Shown here one piece after another: positions 11,081-22,405 of a stretch of 64,000 nucleotides of DNA (position 1 is the first letter of the stretch; each line of letters opens with the position of its first letter). The stretch comes from Acanthosepion esculentum (taxonomy: Eukaryota; Mollusca; Cephalopoda; Sepiida; Sepiidae). A program made the position numbers and the translations under genes. The notes beneath the pieces are model-generated. The model did no database searches. It saw nothing but the letters and a program-made list of their open reading frames with translations, and was not told where the DNA came from. The DNA is taken from positions 60,329,393-60,393,392 of the forward strand of contig OZ038479.1 in the NCBI GenBank assembly GCA_964036315.1, in the 5' to 3' direction.

Positions 11081-11820
11081 TATTCTTGGTTAATTTGTAA
11101 AAGTCAGATGTAGTAGAAATAGACTTGGAGAATTTTTTGCTTTTGAACAGGAGCAGGGGTTTATCCCTTGTTTTCTGGTTAAGATTGGGTTTCCAGTTTC
11201 TTCTAAAGTCTTTTCATTCTCTCTCACTCCAAATAGCCCTTTGCACCTTAGTGGCCTTATCGGTGTGCTTGAGGTGAATTGATTTTTTTAAAACTGTTGT
11301 AAATGTCATACTAAGAATTAGAAAAGTCTGTAACATAATGTATAAATTCATATTTGAAACTATCAATTGTCCAATATGATTCATAATTTGGCCAATCATA
11401 TCATCAAATAATGCTATGTAGATCTTCCACAAAATTTGGTATTGACCGTTGCAATACTTTCTTTTACTATTTTTTCTTTGTTCTGTTTTTGCAAATTGTT
11501 GTTGGACATTCCGGCATATAGTTTTTGTCAGCTACAATGCAGTGCCAATTTAAATCATTTATTGAATTAGTTAGCTTTCAAATTATCAATGAATTCTCTT
11601 ATTCTGTTTGGCTTTGATTCTGTCACTTATGTTTGAAACATTAGCATTAGGAATTTGCCTTTTTTTTTTCAAAGAATTCACTAATGATGCTTTCAAGTAG
11701 CAGTGGATATTGCCTCACTGATGACAGGACAGAATTTGAAGAAGCATTCACCATGGTGAATAATTTTTCATACTGCCAGGTTAAAACAACCAGAGTATGT
11801 TTTAAACAAGTATTGTGGGG
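11081..11820. other. No recognisable feature
   Basis: AT-rich sequence with short, unconvincing reading frames. Confidence 0.5.
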
Positions 11821-12420
11821 TACCTCACTTGGTTCGATTTGTTTGTTTAATGGTATATCAACTCCTTAAGGGTCATTTAATGCAAAAATTAAATTTTGGC
11901 AGGAGCTTTGAAACAATAAAAATAGGATCTATCTTATTTTGCTTTCACAGAATACATGTTAGATGATATTTGGCTTTTGTGCATATACATGTTTGTGTGG
12001 ACATAATTACTAGAGATGGTGATGGGTGTGTTTTTATGTTGTAGTTATATTTTGGAATACAGTTTGATTTCTTTAGGAAAGTTAGATATTATATGGATTA
12101 AGGTCATGAAAGAGTTCTTTTATATTGGCAGTTTCATTGATTTTCTTTAGTGGCATATCAACCTCTAGTAGCTATTTAATATCAAAAATAAATATTTTGA
12201 ATACATTTTTATGGCTTCAACTAAATATATTTTAAACATAATTTTATGCTTTTTACTACAGATAAAAGATATTGTTGGTCATTTTACAATATAAAACTGT
12301 ATTGCTGGTAATTTTACTATAAAAATGTATTTTCATTCTTTCATAGTGTTTTGTTTTTGCTTGGGTTTCACTATTTGCCCATAGCTGGGACCCTAATAGG
12401 TAATATCACCTCAGATAAGG
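11821..12420 (+). repeat. Dispersed repeat, partner of 15930-16205
   Basis: Both copies contain ATATCAACTCC, then a GGTCATTTA block, then tandem ATTGCTGGTAATTTTACTA units, then TTTGCCCATAGCTGG. The last motif also occurs at about 14275, next to a tRNA-like SINE head, which suggests a SINE body. Confidence 0.6.
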
Positions 12421-13246
12421 GTGAACCTGGGAACCACAGCAATGAATAGGTGGTTCCAAGCTCCTCAAAATATCTGATGTTTCAGTCTGAGGCCTTGCTG
12501 CCAGATGTAGTTTATCATCTTATCCAGGACTGACCCCACTTGGCTTTGCCAAAACACCCATTATTTGACACTTTTTAAGTTCCATAAAAAGATTTTCCTT
12601 CCTCTTCTTCGCTCCAGCACACAGATAAAGGTATCATAGCTGTGAACATTCCTTTCCCCCAGACAAAACTCTTACACATATACACACTATTCTTAATTTG
12701 ATAGCTAAGTTTTTAATGTGTTTTTTTTTAAAGTAATTTATCTCTTGTTAATACATGCATTAATTGTTGTTTGTTTTAAAATACATGTTTTCTTATTTAT
12801 TTTTACCCAGAGTCACATGAATTTGCCAAATATTGTTTACAGGATAAATGCACCAGCACTCATTGAAATGAATTTCTTTCCATTCTCATAACAAAAGTTG
12901 TGATTCATGCAAAAATTATCATCTTTACAAATAAGGTTGTATTTTGGGGAGGGGGGAATCAATAAATGTTCAATATCTTTAGTTGGTAATATTTTGTCAA
13001 AGAAGTCTTTTTGGGCAATCAAAATATCTAGCCTACAGATTAACCATTATTTCCTTCAATGTCTGCCTGGTGTTAATGTGATCTTTTTCTGCATTCAAAT
13101 TTATGACAAAGGTACTCAACCAGGGCAACTGATTTTATCAGTCTCATGATTCCCAGCACATGTACTTACATGATAGCTGTTTCTTTCTCAATGCAGATTG
13201 TTCTTGTTATACACGATGTCTAGGGCAGGTCTTGTGCCCACCACTG
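12421..13246. other. No recognisable feature
   Basis: Non-coding AT-rich sequence apart from the tail of the repeat to its left. Short frames here match nothing I know. Confidence 0.5.
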
Positions 13247-13440
13247 CATCTTTATAAGGTAGTATTCATATAAAATACAAATTTTATTCTAACCTAATTA
13301 TGTACAATAATGGATTATATGCAAAACAGGTGAACAATTCAGCTAGAAAAATTTAAAATAAATAAAATGTATCTAAATACAAATTAGACATATATCATAA
13401 TAGATCATTCCATCTTCAATAAATCTTGCAGCAATTTTTA
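13247..13440 (+). repeat. Dispersed repeat, inverted partner of 17330-17525, third copy near 28380-28500
   Basis: The block TAAGGTAGTATTCATATAAA through GTGAACAATTCAGCTAGAAA is matched almost base for base on the opposite strand at 17.33-17.53 kb. A weaker direct copy begins CAACAATTCAACTAGAAA at 28.38 kb. Confidence 0.8.
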
Positions 13441-13572
13441 AAATCAAAGTGATGTTTCTAGTTACAAAAGTTGAATAATTTTAACAGATTCAAAATTGTG
13501 GATAAAAATTAGTGAATTTTATATTGTATTTTTTAGACTTATCATGAGCTAAACAAATTCACTGTAAGCTTG

Positions 13573-13850
13573 GATGGGCAGGTGGTGTAATAGATAATGG
13601 TTCAGAATTGGTAATTGGAGAACAGAGTTTCAATTTCAGTTGGATTCATTATTTTCATTTACATGCAAATACCCTTGGAAAAGATATAAATCCACCTCTT
13701 CTCCTCCCTACCTATGAGTTAGCTAGTAAGACTTGTATCACTAAATCATTTCCCCCACCCACCAAAAATTCTTATAAACTAAAAGTATTTTCTGGTTTTA
13801 AATAACCTGCAAATTGTTGATAAGCCATAGAAAATGAATGAATGAATCAA
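13573..13850 (+). mobile_element. Possible decayed tRNA-derived SINE
   Basis: GGGCAGGTGGTGTAATAGAT resembles a tRNA 5' arm with an A box, and GAGTTTCAATTTC lies at B-box distance. The segment ends near an AATG simple repeat. Both boxes deviate from consensus, so this is a weak call. Confidence 0.3.
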
Positions 13851-14242
13851 AAAATATAAACTACCTTGCCTAGAATTACTTTTCTATTTTTCACCTGAAT
13901 CTGCCACCAAGATGATGTCATTTGCATCATGTTTGTTGTTAATGTAATGTCTGATAACAAATCCTGACAGATTGTCAAATTCTCTTATTTCTTTTCTCTG
14001 GAGTTCATCAACTTCCCTGTCTAGAATCTGTCTCCAAGACAGAGTCATCTGTAGAGTGTTTGTTGTTAATATAATGTCTGCTGATGGCAGGTCCTGTAAT
14101 TCTCTTAGAATGATTTGTTGTCAGTCACTTATGTGCCATGTGTGATACATGCTTAGGCATCATGTATATTTCGGTACATGACTAACAAGGCAGATGTTTT
14201 CCTGCAGTAGGTTGCCATTTTTTTCTGTGGTAAACCAGTTGC

Positions 14243-14417
14243 CATCCAAGAATATAGAACCCGGTTTGTCCTGCTATTTACCCATAGCTGGGGGGGAGAG
14301 AAGAAGAGGATTCATACCGTTCTCAAGGGTATTAACACATAAGTGAATGTAATGGATTCAACCGTGATTTGAACTCGGCTCTCTGATTCCTCAATCCGAG
14401 CTATCCACCGTGCCTCC
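14243..14417 (-). mobile_element. tRNA-derived SINE, minus strand
   Basis: The minus strand begins GGAGGCACGGTGGATAGC (A box AGGCACGGTGG at 14405-14415) and continues to GAGTTCAAATCA (B box at 14365-14376), the spacing of a tRNA-type RNA polymerase III promoter. The body then contains a C run and CAGCTATGGGTAAAT, a motif shared with the repeats at 12.4 and 16.2 kb. The sequence cannot fold into a full functional tRNA by eye, so it is read as a SINE head. Confidence 0.6.
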
Positions 14418-14429
14418 TGTTGTACAAGT

Positions 14430-15929
14430 TAAATAAATCAGGTGAGAAAACACATCTTTCTTCACACATCTTATTCTATCTCCATGTATTCAATGTATCC
14501 TCTATTTATAGACAAGCTGTTTGAAATCCAAATATGGATTGTGAATTATCCATGTTTCCTTTCTGTGGTAACATATCAACTGAAAGAAGAAACAGAGACA
14601 ACTTGAGGAAAATGACTTTATTCATTTAGAAAAGGTATTATCAAAGAGTCATCTGGAAAATTTAAACCCACAAGGGATGGGGAGAGATGATGGAAGTGCA
14701 TTCAAAGTCAGCTGAGAATTTTGCGAAATAAGGCAGAAACAGAGAAAATAATTTATTACTGCTTACTAAAATGCAAGTTATGAAAACATGTCTCCTGGTG
14801 ACCAGATAGAAAAGGAAGTCAATTGAGAGATAATATTTGGTAATTTTGAAGACGAAGAGAAAATTAAGAAATTGATTTATTTCACCTGTCAAAAAGAGGA
14901 AATTGTAAACAACTCAAGAAATAAGTTTTCTTTAGATAGGAAGCAAACCTGACAGGTTCATAAATACAATTAAGACATCAGGATATGGAGACTAGTATTT
15001 GCTAATGGCAGCCGGAGGAAACAACTGTTAATTTCTGATTATATTAACAAGACATTGGGCTGGGAAAAACTTAATAACAAAAATTAAAAAGATAATTACA
15101 ATTAATGACTAAAAGTTAAGTCCTGCCTTTTTGCCCACAGGTTTTAAAAATCAGATCTATCAAAAAGACAGCCAGGGTGAAGGGCTTAGATGAGATACCA
15201 AGAGGGATGGAGGAATTGCCTATGCCCATTGGGACGTAATGGTGCTCCCTAATAATAGAAGGTATGAGTTATATGGGCATGCCAATACCTGCAACCACTA
15301 ACTGTAAGAAGAAGGGATCTCCTAAATTTAGAGAGAGAATTTTACAAACCAGACAATAAAGTACTCTTGTTGGAAGACAGGGGAAACCCCAAATACTGTC
15401 AGCCCCCATTCCAGTCTTGATTTAGAGTTGTAGTTGGAGCCAGAAATGCAGACAAGACAAAACAGCAGGAGGAGCTGCTGAAACCCATGTAACCTGTGGC
15501 CGGAAAGTATTCCCGATTTTGTGCTCTGTTCCAAGAAATTCGCACTGATTGACAAAAATGACACTAAAGAGACTTTAATAGGAAGGGTTAATTTTTATAT
15601 ACCAAGAACTACATAAAACCACATCAATTGTTAACCCTAAACTCTATTTTCGTTTTCATTCCATCTGTAAAAAGATATTTAATTTTTTTTCATCATAATA
15701 ATGTGGTCTGAGTCAATGCATCAATTATCAAGAACAAAATGTGAACAGAGTAAAGTGGATCGAATTGGACAGCAGCCAAATACAGTTGACCCACAACAGT
15801 ATCAAAACAGCATGGGATTGACCTTGCAATTAACTCATCGTCCTATACCATGAGGGCCAATACAGCTTCTGGTATAGGCAGCATGTGGCAAAGAATCAAA
15901 CCCGGGAAGAAGTTAGTGTTAAGTATTTT
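14430..15929. other. No recognisable feature
   Basis: A 1.5-kb stretch of mixed composition. All reading frames are short and unrelated to families I recognise. Confidence 0.5.
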
Positions 15930-16205
15930 ACCCAGCTTGTTCGTTTGTTTAGCATCATATCAACTCCATATGGGTCATTTAGCCAAAATTCAACTTTCCA
16001 GTGAGCATTAGTAATTTCTTTCACAAATATACTTCTGGTCATTTTTTGGTTACAAAAATGCATTGCTGGTAATATTTTTCCTATGAAAACGCATTGCTGA
16101 TATTTTTACTATAAAATTTTTCATGTTTTCAGTGTTTTGATCCTAGTTTGGTGGTTAACAATTTGCCCATAGCTGGAACCCTAACAGGTGCCACTACCCC
16201 ATTTC
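15930..16205 (+). repeat. Dispersed repeat, partner of 11821-12420
   Basis: It contains CATATCAACTCC, CATTGCTGGTAATATTTTTC, CATTGCTGATATTTTTACTA and TTTGCCCATAGCTGG in the same order as the upstream copy. Confidence 0.6.
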
Positions 16206-16739
16206 TCCCAACCTGAGCACACCTTATTTTTTTACAATTTCTTTCAGCCTTCAGTGGTGATGGTAGACACCAAGTTTGACCTGAGACTAATCTCTAAATC
16301 TGATGATTCAGACTGGGTCTCTCTATTGTTGAATGGTTTGAAAAGAAACGTGGACCACCCAAGGGCTTGGTGCCATTAATTTTTGGTTTGTAGCACAACA
16401 AAAGGGAATGTGTGCTCAATGATGAACTATCATAAACTTAATGAACACATTGTGACAAGAAGATCCTACCCATTGCTACAGTTGTGTGACCAAACCTGAA
16501 AACAAGTATGGGTTGATGCAAACTCTCTAATGACACATGTCAGGACCAGTGTGTCGTACTACTGGACCTTGCAACTCAAAGAGTGTCAAACCTGATCAAA
16601 CTAGACAACATTTTGTGATCAACTTCTTCTGTCCAAATTCATGAATTTCTTTTGCTCATGCTAAGTCTTAAAAAAATACCATATCAAATTCACTATTTTC
16701 ATCCATAATGTTGAATGTGTTAAATTAATCAACTTTTTA
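16206..16739. other. No recognisable feature
   Basis: Non-coding sequence between a dispersed repeat and a Penelope-derived palindrome. Confidence 0.5.
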
Positions 16740-16747
16740 AATCCTTC

Positions 16748-17034
16748 ACTATCTGTCTATATTTCTGAGATGAGGTATTATGTACACTATTTACATTATT
16801 CGGACTATTGTCCTTATCTTTGTTGCCATATTTATCACATTTCGGCTGTTGTATGCTCCGGCATTCCTCAGGTAGTTGGAATGTCAAACTGAACCCTTTA
16901 TTTTGCTTGCTGGGGTAGACTGTTCTAGTTCCACACACCATGTATAATGGATGTCAGTTATCTCCTGTTAATTCCCCTCTGCAAGTTCTCCACTGCCTTA
17001 ATCACATGCATATATACACACACACTTTAACCAG

Positions 17035-17077
<43 letters not shown>

Positions 17078-17325
17078 CATACACACACACACACACACAC
17101 ACACCTGGTTAAAGCAGTGGAAAACTTGCAGAGGGGAATTAACAGGAGATAACTGACATCCATTAGACATGGCGAGTAGAACTAGAACAGTCTAGTCCAG
17201 TGAGCGAAATAAAGGGTTCAGTTCGACATTCCAAACAACTGAAGGCTATAGTGTACAATGACCGAAATGTTGTGATAAATATGACAACAAAGATGAGGAC
17301 AATAGTCCGAATAATGTAAATAGTG
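16748..17325. mobile_element. Penelope-like terminal sequences as an inverted repeat around a microsatellite
   Basis: Two arms of about 240 and 220 bases (16758-17010 and 17105-17325) are inverted copies of each other. They share TTCGGACTATTGTCCT, AATAAAGGGTTCA-type and CAGGAGATAACTGACATCC landmarks. The same terminal sequences flank the GIY-YIG-bearing element at 40.87-41.80 kb. The centre is a CA/TG and TA microsatellite. I read this as an internally deleted Penelope derivative that kept only its inverted termini. The relation to Penelope rests on the second copy here, not on any coding sequence in this one. Confidence 0.7.
17012..17104. repeat. Compound (CA)n/(TG)n/(TA)n microsatellite
   Basis: Runs of CA, TG, TA and CA in succession form the loop of the surrounding inverted repeat; CTGGTTAAA boxes sit at both borders in inverse orientation. 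Confidence 0.9.
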
Positions 17326-17329
17326 AGAA

Positions 17330-17525
17330 AAATCTCAAGTTGATGCTAAATATTTCCACAGAATGGTCCATTAGGACACGTTTTAATTTATATTTAGATA
17401 CATTGTATTTATTTTCAATTTTTCTAGTCGAATTGTTCACCTATATTGCATATAATCCATTATTGTACATAATTAGGTTAGAATATAATTTGTATTTTAT
17501 ATGAATACTACCTTATGAAAATTGA
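17330..17525 (-). repeat. Inverted partner of the repeat at 13247-13440
   Basis: Reverse complement of the upstream copy. It abuts the Penelope-derived palindrome directly, which suggests that element inserted at its edge. Confidence 0.8.
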
Positions 17526-18230
17526 GATGTAGTAGATTGGGGGTATCACAGATTGGTGGGGAACATAAGATCCTTGCACAGGCCTTGACAGGATTGGTGC
17601 TGGAAAAAGATGGAGTAATGTTGGAGGACATATACTGGCTTTGGTCAACAAATGACATCCAATGTATGAAATTAGCTGAGCTGGATGCTGCAATTAACCT
17701 TTACCATGCTAATTTCCTTATAGAATTGTTTCCCCTGCATTTTTTGAGTGCACAAAAACATAAACACCTACTGTTTTAAAATTGTTATGACATTCTTTGT
17801 ATTGTGTGTATAGATTTTATTTTTTGTATACTAATAAAAAATGGATGAGTAATATTTTCATGTAATGCATTACATTTTGCATGCATGTTTTGATGTTGAA
17901 AACAAAAAATAAAAAACAAATACATTAACAAATTCATAAACAATTCAACATACTTCAACTTTTATTACTCCTTGGGGTGCAATAAGAAGCAAAATCACTA
18001 AGAAGTCTTTTTATTTTATCAAAAATGTGACATGTTTCCTTATGAGAAGACACCAGCATTTGTTTGCTCTTTCTTTCATCTATCATATTTATTTTCTCGT
18101 TGATGAATAAAATTATTATTTTGTTGGTTTTAAATAGACGAAATAATTCACCTTAGGAAAGGCTACCAGATATATTGATGGTAGCTTCCATAAAATTAAT
18201 CAGTTATGGATGATAGTAGTTGGTCAGTAG
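17526..18230. other. No recognisable feature
   Basis: A 700-base AT-rich stretch. A frame of 85 codons at 17522-17779 exists but has no recognisable domain or neighbourhood. Confidence 0.45.
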
Positions 18231-18386
18231 CTAGTGGTCATCATTGCTTTCCTCCACATCAATAGTGTAGTTATCATCTTCAACCACTTCATCAATATCT
18301 ACTTGAGTAAAGTCTTCAAAATCATTGGAGTCTGAATCATAGAAAAACTCCTGAATAAAGGTTTTGCTGGATGTTGGTGTGATCAC
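18231..18386 (-). other. Short acidic open frame, possible C-terminal fragment
   Basis: The minus strand stays open for about 50 codons without an ATG, ending in TAG at 18231-18233. The translation is strongly acidic, with SDSNDFEDFTQVDIDEVVED and then YTIDVEESNDDH. Acidic tails like this occur at the ends of transposon and host nuclear proteins, but no family can be named. It may be the end of an exon or an element fragment. Confidence 0.25.
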
Positions 18387-18388
18387 TT

Positions 18389-19850
18389 TTGTTTACAAAA
18401 ATAAATCCCAAAAAAATTAACGTTGGTTTAATTGATGTTACACCTCATGTAGAGTCTAGAAGAATTAAAAATGTTGTCAGAAAAAGTTTACCTCATTCCA
18501 AAGCAGTAGTAGGCAAATTCCAGCATAAATTACCAGAAATAACAGTTGACAAGTGTTTATTTATAATAATTGTCTCAAGGCAACATAATGCACCTAGAGC
18601 AGCAAAGGGAGAGAATTCTACAGCAACAATTTTCACCCACAGTGTGGTAAAGTTAAAGGCCTCAGTTTGGCCCTCCAGTGACAAGCAGAGTTTGCACATA
18701 AAAATTGTATGTGTACCACTGGCTGTCTGACAACTTAAAAGGAAAAGTTGGACTATATATCAAAGCAGGAAGTGAGATGCTGGTGCAACAAAATTTGTGC
18801 ACAATGAAGGAACCCATCCAAAATAGACAAGTTGTCTGTTGAAATGAAGCTGGTTATGTCAAATGAAAACCTGGCAGACAAGATGACCCGCATACCAAAA
18901 AGGTGGCTCGATATTGTTAAAAAATGAAGCTGAACCTGTACAGCAGGTGTGCTGCCTTACTGGACACCGAGTCCCAGTCAGATAACAGAAGTACATCAAC
19001 ATGGTGGGCATCCAGAAGTGTGGTATACTACCTACTTTGTGAGGAGAGTTTGTCTTTCTGTGTCAAAAGCCATGGTAAAGTAGACCATTAGAACCTGTGT
19101 GGAATTTGCAACAATAACTCTGCACCAACCCATTGGCAAAAGGACAAGCTGGGAGTTAACAATGCTTGGTACTGGCAGCGCATGGATATCACACACTACT
19201 GTGGCAGCCATAACCTGACAGACTGTTCTCCATCACTTTTTTCTGTGTGGTGGCCATTTCACCATCATGAGTCATTGAGTATTATGTGTCAGCTGAAGTC
19301 AGTGTTCTGTGAGAGGGGAAGACCTCATGAGCTACATACAGACAATGACACGGCATTCCGCAGAAGACCTGGGATCAGGCATGCATTCGTAGTTTTGGTG
19401 TGTGCGTGCCCCAGCAGGAAAGGGGATAACAGAGCATTGTTACAGAAGATTGCAGCCAGGATGAAAAATCTTTCCAAGAGGCCACCTAGTGGCACAATGT
19501 CATGCCCAATGATGATATCTCACCACTGAATACGCCTACAAATAAAGTCTACAGACACAAGGTTTGGTTTAAAGGAATTGATTGTGCCTCCACTTATGTC
19601 TGAGATAGGCCACAAAGAGTACGAGAAAAGACTCCACACAACCAGTGTATAACAACTTTTGGAAAGGGATGAATTACTGGAATTGTTAGTCTGCAATCAG
19701 TTTTGATGAATGCAATACGCCATGTCAGGGACCTTTGTCCTTCCCTGACATCATGATCTTCACTAATCAGTGAGGAAGAAATCCTTGTAAGCGTAGATGA
19801 GGCAGAATCACAAGGGAACAAAGTGGAGGAACATCAGCTCTTTGGAAAAG
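18389..19850 (+). pseudogene. Gypsy-like retrotransposon pol remnant (RNase H end and integrase)
   Basis: The plus strand gives pieces of a Ty3/gypsy-type polyprotein in several frames. Near 18840 it reads LVMSNENLADKMTRIPKRW, the usual tail of the RNase H connection. Further on are an integrase zinc region and WHRMDITHYCGSHNLT-like sequence, the LKSVFCERGRPHELHTDNDT stretch around the second catalytic Asp (about 19293-19352), and a KRIAARM-type segment after the expected Glu. A BEL/Pao or KRBA2-like integrase is an alternative. The remnant has many stops and frame shifts and is dead. The 113-codon frame at 18389-18730 is open but has no domain I can identify. Confidence 0.65.
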
Positions 19851-20290
19851 CACCTAACGGAAAAGACCAACTCCAAGATGTCATGTCTTTGATCAGGAGA
19901 TCAATGGGGATTATGGCAAATGCACACCAATGCAGACACAAAAGTGACGGAGTTGGGTGTAGACATGTGTCGGAGACAATCACATTCGGATTTTTCATTA
20001 GGAACAGAAGAGCTTGGCATATACAGATACAGGTCTCTCTGCAACTTGACCAGATCCGGGTCTTTGACAACCATCTCATATTAATAAAAGCAATGGGAAA
20101 ACCAGCAGTCAAGAGTCTGTTTTTGGCAAGACTCACTTTGCTATCATCAGAGATTCTCATAAAGATGTTCCGCTGATTCATTTTGTTTTGGAAGTTATGT
20201 AACATCTGCTGAGTGGTTTGTAAGACACTAAACTCCGTTGTTATTATTCAGTTTTTTTTTGCCTGTTCCACCTTAATTCTTAAGAGAACA
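19851..20290 (-). repeat. Dispersed repeat, inverted partner of 3915-4290
   Basis: On the minus strand it reads TTGTTCTCTTAAGAATTA and later GATCTGGTCAAGTTGCAGAG, like the unit A copy. It follows directly on the gypsy-like integrase, so it could be the 3' part or LTR of that element. No terminal duplication was located. Confidence 0.6.
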
Positions 20291-21430
20291 ATCTGTTTTC
20301 TGTTAAGTGTTTTCCTCCAGTTGCCTTATTTTTCTACACTAGGTATTTTAGACATTGCGAGCATACCAGAAGTCTAGATTTTCTGGTGCACTGATGACAA
20401 AATGAAAATCTTTTAATTACAATAAATAGAATTAGCACCTGGAATTGTTTGAGATTCAACTTGTGACTGGGTAAAGAAAGGGTAATCACTACTCATTAGC
20501 TTTTCCTAATAGAGAAATGATAACTGATATAAACCAACTAATAAATGCTAAGTGGAATCTTGGCCACAATTCACAAATGCTATATTGCTATTTTTAACAC
20601 TAGGCTCAATTCTATCTTCATTATAGATGAAATGAAAATTAGTGATATGAACAGAGGATGATGCCACCAAACTATCTCCTGACCCTGTTACAATGAACAT
20701 ATGCAAACTTGTTTCTTAAATCACACCTGAAAGGAAAACTGTAGTGGGCAGTGATGTAAAGTGACAAAAGCAGATATAATCTACAGATGTAGCAAGCAGT
20801 GAGGCATCCAAGTACAAAATGTTTAAAGTAGGATGGTAGTAGTCAGCAGTTATATATATAAACATATGAATATATGTACAGAAGTATATGTGCACATGTA
20901 CATATACACATGTTTACATGCATGTATAAATATACATATTTACACATATGTACTCAAGTGGCTGAAAAAGAAAACCAGCATGTATGAAGGCAAGCCCTTT
21001 AAATTTGTGACAGTAATTGAAATTTTCCCATAATAATCACAAATATCTTGGAATTGTGGTTTTGTGAAATAAATCCAAATTCATATTTACTGATTCTTGA
21101 AAATAGAGAGGATTTTATTTATGTATAAAAAATACATCACCAAATTTTCATACATTGACTTGTCCATTTTGTATCTGAATACATAAATCTTTGACTAACT
21201 TGCATGAAATTAAGATATATTATATTTTTTCTAGGGATATGTTTTTACCTTTATGTTTTCAATGTAAATATAAATGAAAATGTAGTTTTAGACTTGTTAT
21301 GATTTCACAAAACGTTTTTTATACTTATATTCTGTGAAAACATTAATCCACAAACCTGACAACAGTAGTGTTGTATGTTAGCATGTTTATTTTCAAATGA
21401 GAAAACTATAAAAGTTATTCATTCACATGG
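20291..21430. other. Non-coding stretch downstream of zinc-finger gene B
   Basis: There is no gene here. An ATG/CAT-rich low-complexity patch of alternating ATATG and CATAC words runs from about 20858 to 20960. AATAAA-like signals on the minus strand near 21108-21120 could end the transcript of gene B. Confidence 0.5.
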
Positions 21431-21479
21431 CTAAGTTGGTTGAATTTGCATGTACTTTTTAGCAGTGAATTCTTTGAAA

Positions 21480-21587
21480 ATTCAGAACCACATTTCACAA
21501 GAATAAGGTTTCTCTACAGTATGAAGTTGAACATTTTTTCAAATCTGAAACATTTGGAAAAAATGCATTACAGATGTCACAAGAACA
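21480..21587 (-). pseudogene. Degenerate eighth finger after the stop of gene B
   Basis: Directly after TGA the same frame continues CSCDICNAFFPNVSDLKK and then loses its histidines. This marks the original array as longer. Confidence 0.6.
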
Positions 21588-22202
21588 TCATTTCTCTCCA
21601 GTGTGTATTCGCATATGGCGTACTAAATATGCCTTTACTGAAAATGCAGAATCACAAATTTCACAGGAATATGGTTTCTCTCCGGTGTGTATTCGCATAT
21701 GGTATTCCAAACCTAGCTTCCTTGAAAAGGCAGATTTACAAACCCCACAAGAATATGGTTTCTCTCCAGTGTGTATTCGCATATGGCGCACCAAAGGTGA
21801 CTTCCTTGAAAATGCAGATCCACAAACTTCACAAGAATATGGTTTCTCTCCCGTGTGAGTTTGCATATGGTGCTCCAAATTTGATTTCCGTGAAAATTTA
21901 GATGCACAAACTTCACAAGAATACGGTTTCTCTCCAGTGTGTATTAGCATATGGCACACCAAATGTGATTTGACTGAAAATGCTGATGCACAAACTTCAC
22001 AGGAATATGGTTTCTCTCCAGTGTGTATACGCATATGTGGTACCAAACTTGACTTGTCTGCAAATGCAGATCCACAAACTTCACAGGAATAGGGTTTTTC
22101 TCCAGTGTGTGTACGGATATGTCTCACCAAATGTGTCATGTCTGAAGATACAGACCCACAAACTTCACAAGAATATATTTTGTCTCCAGTGTCTGTTTCC
22201 AT
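21588..22202 (-). CDS. C2H2 zinc-finger protein B, seven tandem fingers
   Basis: Predicted nuclear sequence-specific DNA-binding protein of 204 residues from the ATG at 22202. It has seven complete C-x2-C-x12-H-x3-H fingers in 28-residue steps joined by [16 protein letters not shown] linkers. Residues at the contact positions differ between fingers, for example DKSSL, RKSNL, RKSPL and VKAYL, as expected for a divergent array. No KRAB, BTB or SCAN domain is seen. The frame stays open up to a GTG at 22226, but upstream fingers are out of frame, so the ATG is preferred. The last HTGEK is followed by TGA and then a degenerate finger in the same frame (CDICNAFFPNVSDLKK), suggesting a premature stop. 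Minus strand; leader exons lie at 23.0 and 27.3 kb. It may be functional or recently inactivated. Confidence 0.75.
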   Translation of the reverse strand: METDTGDKIYSCEVCGSVSSDMTHLVRHIRTHTGEKPYSCEVCGSAFADKSSLVPHMRIHTGEKPYSCEVCASAFSVKSHLVCHMLIHTGEKPYSCEVCASKFSRKSNLEHHMQTHTGEKPYSCEVCGSAFSRKSPLVRHMRIHTGEKPYSCGVCKSAFSRKLGLEYHMRIHTGEKPYSCEICDSAFSVKAYLVRHMRIHTGEK

Positions 22203-22405
22203 TTGTCCCACTAATTCTGATTTCACAAATTAAACTTGCAAAAGTCAAAAGAACAGGATTTCTTTCCAATATTTACTGATATGTAATATTTTGATTTTGT
22301 GGTTGTTTTTTCTTTTTCACACAATTCACAAGTACATGGTTTCTTGCCTGTTAATTTTCACTGTAATGTGTTTGAAAATAAATTGCTTCTTGTTTGATAG
22401 TAACA
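22203..22405 (-). other. 5' part of the finger exon of gene B with two broken fingers
   Basis: The exon begins at 22405 after acceptor TTCTCTCATTCCAG, with the same TGTTACTATCAAACAAGAAG start as in unit A. It contains KKPCTCELCEKEK and KKSCSFDFCKFN pieces, then a frame shift before the intact array. So the upstream fingers are relics and probably untranslated in the present gene. Confidence 0.6.

Noticed and set aside
14365..14417. A functional tRNA gene on the minus strand
   Set aside because: A and B boxes are present, but the acceptor and anticodon arms do not pair, and the following body is shared with dispersed repeats, so a SINE is the better reading.
16940..17152. A 70-codon frame across the microsatellite at 17.0-17.1 kb
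   Set aside because: It reads through Penelope terminal sequence and CA/TA repeats and has no protein-like composition.
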